In this document: piece after piece, positions 36,017 to 42,615 of the stretch
Layout: each line of letters opens with the position of its first letter
Position numbering within the stretch: the first letter of the stretch is position 1
Source of the DNA: Cytophagales bacterium
Lineage (GTDB): Bacteria > Bacteroidota > Bacteroidia > Cytophagales > CCMP332
NCBI GenBank assembly: GCA_028282565.1
Contig: JANQHS010000172.1
Location: forward strand, 1 to 47,933
Length of the DNA stretch: 47,933 bases
Direction of reading: 5' to 3'
Translations under genes and position numbers: made by a program
The notes under the pieces: generated by a model
What the model was told of the DNA's origin: nothing
Databases searched by the model: none
What the model saw: the letters and a program-made list of their open reading frames with translations, nothing else

Positions 36017-36721
36017 CTAGAATTCATAAACAAAGCACTCAGGAAAATCAGCCTTTAGTGCTTCCTTGAGATCTTCTGCCTTCTCTCGATTCTTTTCTCC
36101 CGAAATAATGATCTTATATACGCGCTGATCGTTTACAACGGCGACCTCAACGATCACCTTTTTCTGATATGACTTCTTTAGGTGCTCGACAACGGCGACC
36201 ATATTTGCAAACTCCCCGTAACTTCCGATCTGCACACCATAACCCTTCGGATTTACGGTTTTGGAATGCAACTCATGATACTCCCTGGATATTTCCTGGG
36301 GAGAATCATATACCTTCCTATGTGTCGCCTCACCGGCGATCGCTTCACCGCTTTCTTTGATGACTTCGATCCTTACCTCCGCCAAGCCTTCCTGAATGAA
36401 ATCAAGTTTTCTGGCTGCGGCCCGACTCAGATCGATGAGCCTGCCTTCTACAAAGGGACCACGGTCATTGATCCGCACCTCGCAGCTCAGGTTATTCTTC
36501 AGATTTGTCACTCTCACCACGGTTCCAAAGGGTAGCATTCTATGAGCCGCGGTCATCTTGGAACCATTGTATTTCTCTCCGTTGGCTGTGGTTCTACCCT
36601 CAAACTTATCGGCATAATAAGAGGCCGTTCCAACCTGGAAAAAATTGTTTTGGCCATGACTCAAAAGAGGACAAAGAATCCAAACGACAAGCAATAAGGA
36701 ATAAAGTGATCTTTGGTTCAT
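36017..36721 (-). CDS. RlpA-like double-psi beta-barrel protein with SPOR domain
   Basis: Septal peptidoglycan-associated protein, possibly a lytic transglycosylase. I use ATG 36721 (234 residues), because it gives a clean signal peptide (MNQRSLYSLLLVVWILCPLLSHGQ); the longer in-frame start at 36796 adds charged residues and would run into the divergent gene. The double-psi barrel (about 28-125) has the RlpA motifs GTASYYADKFEGRTTANGEKYN, AAHRMLPFGTVVRVTN and VRINDRGPFVEGRLIDLSRAAA, with the conserved Asp in RINDRGP. The SPOR domain (about 160-234, YGVQIGSYGEFANMVAVVEHLKK) binds denuded glycan strands in known proteins. There is no lipobox cysteine, unlike E. coli RlpA. Confidence 0.9.
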   Translation of the reverse strand: MNQRSLYSLLLVVWILCPLLSHGQNNFFQVGTASYYADKFEGRTTANGEKYNGSKMTAAHRMLPFGTVVRVTNLKNNLSCEVRINDRGPFVEGRLIDLSRAAARKLDFIQEGLAEVRIEVIKESGEAIAGEATHRKVYDSPQEISREYHELHSKTVNPKGYGVQIGSYGEFANMVAVVEHLKKSYQKKVIVEVAVVNDQRVYKIIISGEKNREKAEDLKEALKADFPECFVYEF

Positions 36722-36778
36722 ATGAGGTTCCTTTATTTCCTCTAAGAAGGCTAATTTTCTACCGAAATCCCTCGGCTC

Positions 36779-37600
36779 ATGAAAAAAGATATCCACTTTT
36801 TATTCCTACTCCTGATCATAATATCCCTGTCGATCCCGGCGAACTCCCAAGCATTTCAACCGGATACCATAAGTCTTGGCAAAAAACCCAACCGGCTCAG
36901 GTACTTTTCGCTTGGGTTCAACTCCAATCAGATCTTCTACAAAGACCGCTTCAATTCGGTGATGCGGTATAAGGGGCATATTTCGGGATTGGATCTGGGA
37001 TATCGCAAGTACGGTCCGAAATCCTATAATGAGATCGATTTTTCCATCCAGGGAGGTCTTGCCAACAAACAATTTTCAAATGGAGAGGTGGAATCCGGAA
37101 TTCAGATCATGGTTCTCAGACCTGAACTCAAGTATGATCATTTGAGGCATATCCCAAGGCTCTCGGGCGAATCATTCAATACATGGTTAGGGGGAAATAG
37201 CCAGCTAACAGGCTCATTGAGGCGAAATCTGGAAATGTCCAATTCAGCATACGCTTATGATGTGTTTTTCAACCTCGGTCTCAGCGGAGGCTTCGACTAC
37301 AATTTCAGATGGAAGGAAAGGAATTTCAGAATCTTCTACATGCTGGGAATTCCAATTCTGGGATTGACGCTCAGGCCCCACTACGGGCTACTTTGGGAGG
37401 GAAAAACGCTGACCAGTTCATCCTTTGGGGTCTGGAATAACTTCTTTTGCCTTGATACCAAATTAGAACTGCACTACTTCTTAAAAAATGGAAATTTTGT
37501 AGCCATCGGATTCGATTGGTTTTATACCAACATTAAAGAACCTCATCAGCTAAAGATCTCCGGACTTGGAGCCAGCCTGCTTTTAGCATTCAAATTTTGA
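36779..37600 (+). CDS. Predicted outer-membrane/secreted beta-rich protein, unknown function
   Basis: 273 residues with a Sec signal peptide (MKKDIHFLFLLLIIISLSIPANSQ). The mature part alternates aromatic and polar residues in short beta-strand patterns (SLGFNSNQIFYKDRFNSVMRYKGHISGLDLGYRKYG) and ends ASLLLAFKF with a C-terminal aromatic, typical of small outer-membrane barrels. I do not recognise the family. It is first in a compact plus-strand operon: the S41 peptidase gene starts 4 bp after its stop. It is divergent from rlpA with 57 bp between starts; a near-consensus -7 box (TAATTTTC at 36752) is present. Confidence 0.7.
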   Translation: MKKDIHFLFLLLIIISLSIPANSQAFQPDTISLGKKPNRLRYFSLGFNSNQIFYKDRFNSVMRYKGHISGLDLGYRKYGPKSYNEIDFSIQGGLANKQFSNGEVESGIQIMVLRPELKYDHLRHIPRLSGESFNTWLGGNSQLTGSLRRNLEMSNSAYAYDVFFNLGLSGGFDYNFRWKERNFRIFYMLGIPILGLTLRPHYGLLWEGKTLTSSSFGVWNNFFCLDTKLELHYFLKNGNFVAIGFDWFYTNIKEPHQLKISGLGASLLLAFKF

Positions 37601-37604
37601 TATC

Positions 37605-38693
37605 ATGAAGAATTATCTACTCATCATTCCGGTACTCATTCTATCTTCTTGCAATAACTGGGTGGTCGATAAAAGCCCCGGTGATTCCAACTATGAGAAT
37701 TTCGAAAGCATGTGGTCGACCATCGATCAACGATACTCTTTCTTCGAATACAAAAGGATCAACTGGGATTCATTAAGATCCGAGTATGAGAAAAGGATCT
37801 TTCCCTCAATGAGCCAAGAGGCACTTGCCAATGTGCTCGGAGACATGATCAGCGAACTGCAGGATGGTCATGTAAACCTTTCCTCACCGTATGATTATCA
37901 CAGAAACTGGGATTGGTACCTGAACTTTCCTCCGAATTTTGACAGGAACATTGCCGAAAGGAATTACTGGGGAAAGGATTATCGCATAGGCACGGGTAGC
38001 ATTCGCCATAATTTCCTGAAGGATACCATGACGGATATCGGATATATTTTCCTACCCTCCTTTTCTGTTTTCCTCAATAATGCCGAACTGGATATCATAC
38101 TGCAGAAATATGCGACGACCAAGGGCTTGATCGTCGACATTCGGGATAATGGAGGAGGATTTCTTACAACTGCACATCAACTGGCCGATCGATTTGCAGA
38201 TCAGGAGAGGTTGGGATATAAAAGCATTTCCAAAGCGGGCCCTGCTCATGATCAATTCTCAAATCCTGAGAACTTCAATGTGGCACCAAGCGATAATTTC
38301 CGCTACCTGGGTAAGGTAGTGCTGCTCACCAACAGGAGGTGCTTTTCATCTTCCACAACATTCACCGCGCTCATGAGAGCACTTCCCAATGTCTTGGTTA
38401 TCGGGGATCGAACCGGAGGAGGTGGAGGGACACCCGCTGATTTTGAACTACCAAATGGCTGGGTATATCGCTTTTCAGTTACTCAAACCTATATACCGGA
38501 ATCGAGTCTGCCGACCGGATATCTGGAAGATCCGGATTCGGTATTTGCCAGTTACGACAAAATCTACCCGGAACTTGGATTCAATGTAGAATTCGGAATT
38601 CCCGTCGACATTTCCGTTGAGCAAACACCGGAAGATCTGGCAAACGGCATTGATCCTATTATCGAACAGGCCGTGATAGAAATAAGAAAATGA
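37605..38693 (+). CDS. S41 family peptidase, lipoprotein
   Basis: Tail-specific/carboxyl-terminal-processing protease-type serine peptidase, 362 residues. Lipobox LSSC predicts lipidation at C16, so it is envelope-anchored. Residues about 170-330 form the catalytic core: GLIVDIRDNGGG (174-185), LLTNRRCFSSSTTF with S248 the likely nucleophile, and GDRTGGGGGTPADFELPNGWVYRFSVTQTYIP. No PDZ domain is evident between the N-terminal helical region (30-95) and the core. Its stop overlaps the next gene's ATG by 4 bp. Confidence 0.88.
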   Translation: MKNYLLIIPVLILSSCNNWVVDKSPGDSNYENFESMWSTIDQRYSFFEYKRINWDSLRSEYEKRIFPSMSQEALANVLGDMISELQDGHVNLSSPYDYHRNWDWYLNFPPNFDRNIAERNYWGKDYRIGTGSIRHNFLKDTMTDIGYIFLPSFSVFLNNAELDIILQKYATTKGLIVDIRDNGGGFLTTAHQLADRFADQERLGYKSISKAGPAHDQFSNPENFNVAPSDNFRYLGKVVLLTNRRCFSSSTTFTALMRALPNVLVIGDRTGGGGGTPADFELPNGWVYRFSVTQTYIPESSLPTGYLEDPDSVFASYDKIYPELGFNVEFGIPVDISVEQTPEDLANGIDPIIEQAVIEIRK

Positions 38694-39262
38694 ATGAGAA
38701 CGAGATCTTAAGACTGGTTGTCGTCCCCGGTTTTGGCGAAAAATTTAACTCTGATGCGCTCAAGACTATTCTATCTGAAGTGTCCCTTGAGGAAAAGAGC
38801 ATTTTATTGTTTGGCAAAGAGATCCTCCAACCGAGATTGATCGCCTATCAGGGAGATCCCGATGCCTTTTATACCTATTCGGGAAGGAAGCTATCTCCTC
38901 AACCATGGACTCCCAAAATAGATGCAATAAAGAATTCCATAGAAAAAGACTTTGGGGTAAGATTTAACTCATGCCTGATCAATTACTATCGAAACGGACG
39001 GGATTCAATGGGCTGGCATTCCGACAATGAACCCGAACTCGGGATGAAGCCACTGATAGCCTCGATCAGTTTTGGTGAAAATCGCGCAATTCAGTTCAAA
39101 CCAAAAAAAGGAATTGTATTCCAAGCGTTTTCCGTACCACAGCCGGATGGCACTCTCCTTTTCATGGCCGGAAATACACAAAGATTCTTCTTGCATTCCA
39201 TTCCAAAATCAAATAGAGCCCAGCCCAGGTTAAATCTGACCTTCCGGCGAATTCTTACTTAA
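38690..39262 (+). CDS. AlkB-like 2-oxoglutarate/Fe(II) dioxygenase
   Basis: Oxidative demethylase of the AlkB family (alkylation damage in DNA or RNA), 190 residues. Iron ligands H110 and D112 (WHSDNEP) and H169 (FLHSIPK), and the 2-oxoglutarate-binding pair R180 and R186 in RLNLTFR, match the AlkB pattern exactly. NYYRNGRDSMGWH (98-110) is a typical ALKBH2/3-like entry to the active site. It overlaps the S41 gene by 4 bp. The pairing with envelope peptidases in one operon has no obvious functional logic; regulation by damage cannot be seen. Confidence 0.92.
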   Translation: MNENEILRLVVVPGFGEKFNSDALKTILSEVSLEEKSILLFGKEILQPRLIAYQGDPDAFYTYSGRKLSPQPWTPKIDAIKNSIEKDFGVRFNSCLINYYRNGRDSMGWHSDNEPELGMKPLIASISFGENRAIQFKPKKGIVFQAFSVPQPDGTLLFMAGNTQRFFLHSIPKSNRAQPRLNLTFRRILT

Positions 39263-39294
39263 AACAATGTAATTTTCAGCCCTAACCATGCGCT

Positions 39295-39732
39295 ATGAAT
39301 TATACTCTCGAGATCCTCATTGACCTTCCAAGGGAAGAGGTCATCGAATTATTTGACAACCCGGATAATCTTGGATCCTGGCAGCCTGGATTCATTTCAT
39401 TCGAACATTTGAGCGGAGACCCGGGCCAAGCCGGAGCAAAGTCCAAGCTCCTGTACAACATGGGCAAAAGAGAGGTAGAAATGATCGAAACGATCATCAA
39501 GAGAAACCCGCCTGATGAATTCGATGGCACCTATGAAGCGAATGGGGTTTACAACCTACAGAAAAACCGCTTTGTCGCGGTCAGTGAAAACAGGACAAAA
39601 TGGATCTCGGAATCCGTTTTTAAGTTATCGGGATTTATGGCCATAATGGGGTTTTTCATGAAAGGAGCCTTCAAAAAGCAAAGCATGAAATATCTGGAGC
39701 ATTTCAAGGAGTTTGCCGAAAATGCCGGTTAG
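39295..39732 (+). CDS. SRPBCC (START/Bet v1-like) family protein
   Basis: 145 residues with the helix-grip fold pattern: TLEILIDLPREEVIELFDNPDNLGSWQPGFISFEHLSGDPGQAGAKSKLLY at the N-terminus and a long C-terminal helix (MGFFMKGAFKKQSMKYLEHFKEFAENAG). Proteins of this fold bind lipids or other hydrophobic ligands; no ligand can be assigned. It starts at ATG 39295, 32 bp after the AlkB-like gene, and its end overlaps the CPBP gene by 11 bp. Confidence 0.8.
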   Translation: MNYTLEILIDLPREEVIELFDNPDNLGSWQPGFISFEHLSGDPGQAGAKSKLLYNMGKREVEMIETIIKRNPPDEFDGTYEANGVYNLQKNRFVAVSENRTKWISESVFKLSGFMAIMGFFMKGAFKKQSMKYLEHFKEFAENAG

Positions 39733-40420
39733 GCTAAATCAGGTCTTCAAAAACCTGCCTTTTCAGAGGGCGTTTCTCATTGTCAATCTTGCTTGGATAC
39801 TCATCCTGATCGTATGGCAAGGGCCTTATGGTTTATTCTGGACCCTGGCATTGACGATCCTCCTTTTCTTTCTTACGGGAAGAAACTGGGATTATGTCGG
39901 ACTTGGAAACTGTAAATGGGGCAGATCAATTCTGCATGCCATTCCCTGGGCCATAGGTATTTTCCTCGCTGTCGATGTTCTGGTCCAACCTTTTGTTGAA
40001 AGGATATTCGGGATCATCGACCTTTCGGGCTTTTCCTGGCTAAAAGGCAACCTTCAGGGGTATCTCATTTTTTCCCTGATCATGTGGGTGGTCGCAGGAA
40101 TCGGAGAAGAACTGGCATTTCGGGGATTCATTCAAAAGCAAATCGCATTTCTTCTGGGGGATAACAGGAATGCCTGGATAATCGCTGCTGTCATTTCTTC
40201 AGTCCATTTTGGCTTGGCGCATATGTATCAAGGCTGGTCAGGAGTGATCTCGACAGGACTTATCGGCTTTGTACTTGCTCTGATATTCATCAAGAACAAG
40301 CAGAATCTGATCCAGACCATGTTCATCCACGGCTTTTATGACATGATAGGGCTGACATTGCTTTATCTCGATATGGAAAGGGTTTTGGTCGACCCGGTAA
40401 CCAGGTTTTTCTTCGGCTAG
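39722..40420 (+). CDS. CPBP family intramembrane glutamic endopeptidase
   Basis: Type II CAAX prenyl endopeptidase/bacteriocin-processing-like membrane protein. I use ATG 39722 (232 residues), which overlaps the SRPBCC gene by 11 bp; a TTG at 39713 is also in frame. It has about six hydrophobic segments. The catalytic motifs are E129-E130-LAF-R134 (motif 1), SSVHFGLAH around H162 (motif 2) and FIHGFYD (motif 3) near residue 205. Last gene of the five-gene operon that starts at 36779. The 120 bp that follow (40421-40540) contain the promoter of the sigma factor gene. Confidence 0.87.
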   Translation: MPVRLNQVFKNLPFQRAFLIVNLAWILILIVWQGPYGLFWTLALTILLFFLTGRNWDYVGLGNCKWGRSILHAIPWAIGIFLAVDVLVQPFVERIFGIIDLSGFSWLKGNLQGYLIFSLIMWVVAGIGEELAFRGFIQKQIAFLLGDNRNAWIIAAVISSVHFGLAHMYQGWSGVISTGLIGFVLALIFIKNKQNLIQTMFIHGFYDMIGLTLLYLDMERVLVDPVTRFFFG

Positions 40421-40504
40421 AGAACTAATTTCGAGAAGATCCTTGTTCTAATGCCGATTAGTTTCATGAGATATTGAAGACCAGAAAATGCGACTCAAAA
40501 AGTT

Positions 40505-40534
40505 TGCATCCATTTTTGATTTGACGCGTCTATA
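40505..40534 (+). promoter_or_regulatory. ECF-type promoter of the sigma factor gene (TGCATCC-N15-CGTCTATA)
   Basis: TGCATCC (40505-40511) and CGTCTATA (40527-40534) are 15 bp apart. The same two blocks with the same spacing recur before the small peptide gene at 41141. CGTC at the -10 position is typical of ECF promoters. With ATG at 40541 the transcript would be leaderless or nearly so. Confidence 0.65.
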
Positions 40535-40540
40535 CCCGAA

Positions 40541-41086
40541 ATGAACAGCAAGATAAATACAGAGAAGATCTGGGATCAGTTTTCAGATCAACTCAAGCCT
40601 TTCATTCTAAAGCGGGTGAAGGATCGGGAAATTTCAGACGACATTCTGCAGGATACCTTTATCAAGGTTCACCAAAAAATTGACTCCCTAAGGGATGTAG
40701 ACAAAATAGGATCATGGGTTTTTAGCATAGCGAGAAATACCATAAACGACCATTTCCGTAAGAAGCCGAACCACGAATACGGAGAACAGGATTTCGTGAA
40801 TGAAAGCGATGAAGGGCTTAGCCCACTGGGTTTTGAGGAATGCCTTATTCCATTCATAAACTGCCTGCCACCCATTTACAAGGAAGCCCTGGAAATAACA
40901 GAACTTCAGGGCTTTAGTCAGAAAGAATACGCCGAGATGGTTGGCATCAGTTATCCCGGGGCAAAATCCAGGGTTCAAAGGGCGAAAGCAGAGTTGAAAA
41001 AACTATTTGTCCAATGCTGTAATCCAAAAGCGGATGCTTATGGGAATATTGTTCAAAAAGATGAGGTTGAGGGATGCCCTTGCTAA
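40541..41086 (+). CDS. sigZ: SigZ-type ECF sigma factor with Cys-rich C-terminal tail
   Basis: Alternative sigma-70 factor of 181 residues. Region 2 is at about 8-70 (FILKRVKDREISDDILQDTFIKVHQKIDSLRDVDKIGSWVFSIARNTINDHFRK). Region 4 is at about 105-155 (LPPIYKEALEITELQGFSQKEYAEMVGISYPGAKSRVQRAKAELKKLF). After region 4 comes a tail of about 24 residues with two cysteine pairs, QCC near 159-160 and ending in CPC at 179-181. No anti-sigma gene is adjacent, so the tail could itself sense metal or redox state; this is inference. The gene has its own promoter, shared in sequence with the downstream Cys-rich peptide gene, implying autoregulation. Confidence 0.88.
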   Translation: MNSKINTEKIWDQFSDQLKPFILKRVKDREISDDILQDTFIKVHQKIDSLRDVDKIGSWVFSIARNTINDHFRKKPNHEYGEQDFVNESDEGLSPLGFEECLIPFINCLPPIYKEALEITELQGFSQKEYAEMVGISYPGAKSRVQRAKAELKKLFVQCCNPKADAYGNIVQKDEVEGCPC

Positions 41087-41088
41087 TC

Positions 41089-41118
41089 TGCATCCTTTTT
41101 AATGCCCGCACGTCTATA
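41089..41118 (+). promoter_or_regulatory. ECF-type promoter of the Cys-rich peptide gene (TGCATCC-N15-CGTCTATA)
   Basis: TGCATCC (41089-41095) and CGTCTATA (41111-41118), 15 bp apart, repeat the sigZ promoter exactly in both blocks and spacing. It begins 3 bp after the sigZ stop and leaves 22 bp before ATG 41141. It therefore predicts a separate short SigZ-driven transcript ending at the terminator at 41207. Confidence 0.65.
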
Positions 41119-41140
41119 GGGCGAATCAAAAACAAATATC

Positions 41141-41200
41141 ATGAACAGAAAAGATGAATGTTGCGGTGGTGGCTGCTGTGGTGGCTGTTGCAACGATTAA
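41141..41200 (+). CDS. 19-residue Cys/Gly-rich micropeptide, putative SigZ target
   Basis: The open frame encodes MNRKDECCGGGCCGGCCND: six cysteines in three pairs separated by glycines, with charged ends. It starts at ATG 41141, 22 bp after a copy of the sigZ promoter, and ends 6 bp before an intrinsic terminator, so promoter, frame and terminator form a complete minimal gene. Paired cysteines on a glycine backbone suggest a metal-thiolate or redox-active peptide, or a substrate for modification; nothing in the sequence decides between them. It has no clear Shine-Dalgarno sequence, as usual here. Its first codons (ATGAACAG) match those of sigZ, so a duplicated leader is possible. Translation is unproven. 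Confidence 0.6.
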   Translation: MNRKDECCGGGCCGGCCND

Positions 41201-41206
41201 GGCAGG

Positions 41207-41235
41207 TCCCGGGGTTAAGAATCCCGGGATTTTTA
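41207..41235 (+). terminator. Intrinsic terminator after the Cys-rich peptide gene
   Basis: TCCCGGG (41207-41213) pairs with CCCGGGA (41223-41229) around a 9-base loop, followed by a T-rich run that reaches the stop codon (41233-41235) of the convergent outer-membrane gene. Confidence 0.8.
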
Positions 41236-42576
41236 TTTTATCCCAAAGGACGCTCCCATATAGAAGTTCAGATAGCTGGCATCACTGTTATCAGCAAGGG
41301 ATGAAAAAATATTGGCAGAACCTATGAAGTAAGTCTTATAGCTGAACGCAAATCCCGCTGTGTTTCGAATACCTCTACGAATATTAACCGGCAAATAGAA
41401 TCCGAATTTTTGGTTTTCAAATCTGGGCGTCAATGTGATACTGTAAAAGCTGTTGAAGGCATCCAGTTCTTCATAATTGGATAATACCGTAGAACCCTGA
41501 ACATTGAAATAGAAATCCTTGTAAACCTTTACGTCTGCTTGAAACCCAAATCTGGTGGGCAAACTGATGGTATAGTTTTCGGCCTGCGGAATCGATTGCT
41601 CAAAAGCCTGTAATGAATCAACGATCTGATCTATACCGCTTATCGTGCCGAGGACTTTCCACACGATGGTCCTGTCATCAAAATCAAATTCCGTACTGTT
41701 GTTTGAAGGTGTATACCTGACCTGGCCGAGATCGGTCAGCGCTACACCAACGTCAAAGAGGTAATCTCCGTTTTCAGCATCTTCGGGATCTCTGAAATAG
41801 GAATATCTGGCGCCAAGGTCAATGCCAAGGCCAAAATTTCTGAAGAGGTCAAACTTTAAGGGCTCTCCTTCCAAAAATTGTGATAGGCCGTCATTGTAGA
41901 TAAATGAAAGTCCCCCATCCAGAATAATGGTATCGCCTCCCAACTGTCGTACCTGAAGCTCTCTCAGCTCAACAGAGCCCGAAGAACTTCCGGAGATCAA
42001 TTTGAGACTTCCGCCAATTTGAATACGGTGTTTTTTATCGTTATAGATCTCATAGGAGACCGGGAAAGCAAAGGAGATCCAATTGTGCATGAGAATAAAG
42101 GCAAACTCTGAGCTGCCCCCAAAGGAAATGGGTTCGTCCGTATCTCCATTGGCAAGATTCTCAACAAACGTGAGCACCTTGGGCCTGGTATAGCGGCCAA
42201 GTCCTATGCTGCGGAAGCTCGGGGCAAACCCAACCGCCAACCGGTCTGTCGGCTTATAGACCAATCCGGGCAGGACCAGGTTTGCATAAAACCCGGCCGA
42301 AGCGTTTTCAAGTCTGGACAATTGAAAGATATTTCTTCCGAATACAGCATCGGAGGCAGCACTTGCAGACGCTTCCTCCAAACCACCAACCAGGTTTGCA
42401 TTCACACCAAGCACATTGATATTCCACCTTTTCTCCATATCAAGAATCCTTGTTGGCTGTATCGCTAAAGCATAAAAACCCGCTCTTTTGGAGGTATTGT
42501 ACCCTTTAAAACCTTGCGAGAACACATCAGTACCAGTAGCGATCAAAAAAAGGGCTAAAAAGAAAAGAGGACGCAT
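41233..42576 (-). CDS. DUF5723-like outer-membrane barrel protein
   Basis: 447 residues from ATG 42576 (a TTG one codon earlier is the only alternative). The signal peptide is MRPLFFLALFLIATGTDVFSQ. The N-terminal mature part (GFKGYNTSKRAGFYALAIQPTRILDMEKRWNINVLGVNANLVGG) matches the pattern I associate with DUF5723, where an FxLNPA-like segment opens a FadL/PorV-like barrel. Later regions repeat beta-hairpins ending in aromatics, down to FYMGASFGIK. Function unknown. It is divergent from the porin gene with only 39 bp between start codons and a one-mismatch -7 box (GATATTTG, 42599-42606). Confidence 0.75.
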   Translation of the reverse strand: MRPLFFLALFLIATGTDVFSQGFKGYNTSKRAGFYALAIQPTRILDMEKRWNINVLGVNANLVGGLEEASASAASDAVFGRNIFQLSRLENASAGFYANLVLPGLVYKPTDRLAVGFAPSFRSIGLGRYTRPKVLTFVENLANGDTDEPISFGGSSEFAFILMHNWISFAFPVSYEIYNDKKHRIQIGGSLKLISGSSSGSVELRELQVRQLGGDTIILDGGLSFIYNDGLSQFLEGEPLKFDLFRNFGLGIDLGARYSYFRDPEDAENGDYLFDVGVALTDLGQVRYTPSNNSTEFDFDDRTIVWKVLGTISGIDQIVDSLQAFEQSIPQAENYTISLPTRFGFQADVKVYKDFYFNVQGSTVLSNYEELDAFNSFYSITLTPRFENQKFGFYLPVNIRRGIRNTAGFAFSYKTYFIGSANIFSSLADNSDASYLNFYMGASFGIK

Positions 42577-42584
42577 CAAGAATT

Positions 42585-42592
42585 TATATTTG
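42585..42592 (+). promoter_or_regulatory. Putative -7 box (TATATTTG) of the porin gene
   Basis: Perfect TAnnTTTG match 23 bp before the TTG start at 42616. It lies inside the 39-bp divergent gap, so the porin promoter and that of the DUF5723-like gene overlap. Confidence 0.45.
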
Positions 42593-42615
42593 AATCTGCA
42601 AATATCCTTACAAAC

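Noticed and set aside
36722-36796. Upstream start for the RlpA-like gene
   Set aside because: The extra residues are charged and precede a clean signal peptide at ATG 36721, and the extension would overlap the start of the divergent gene.
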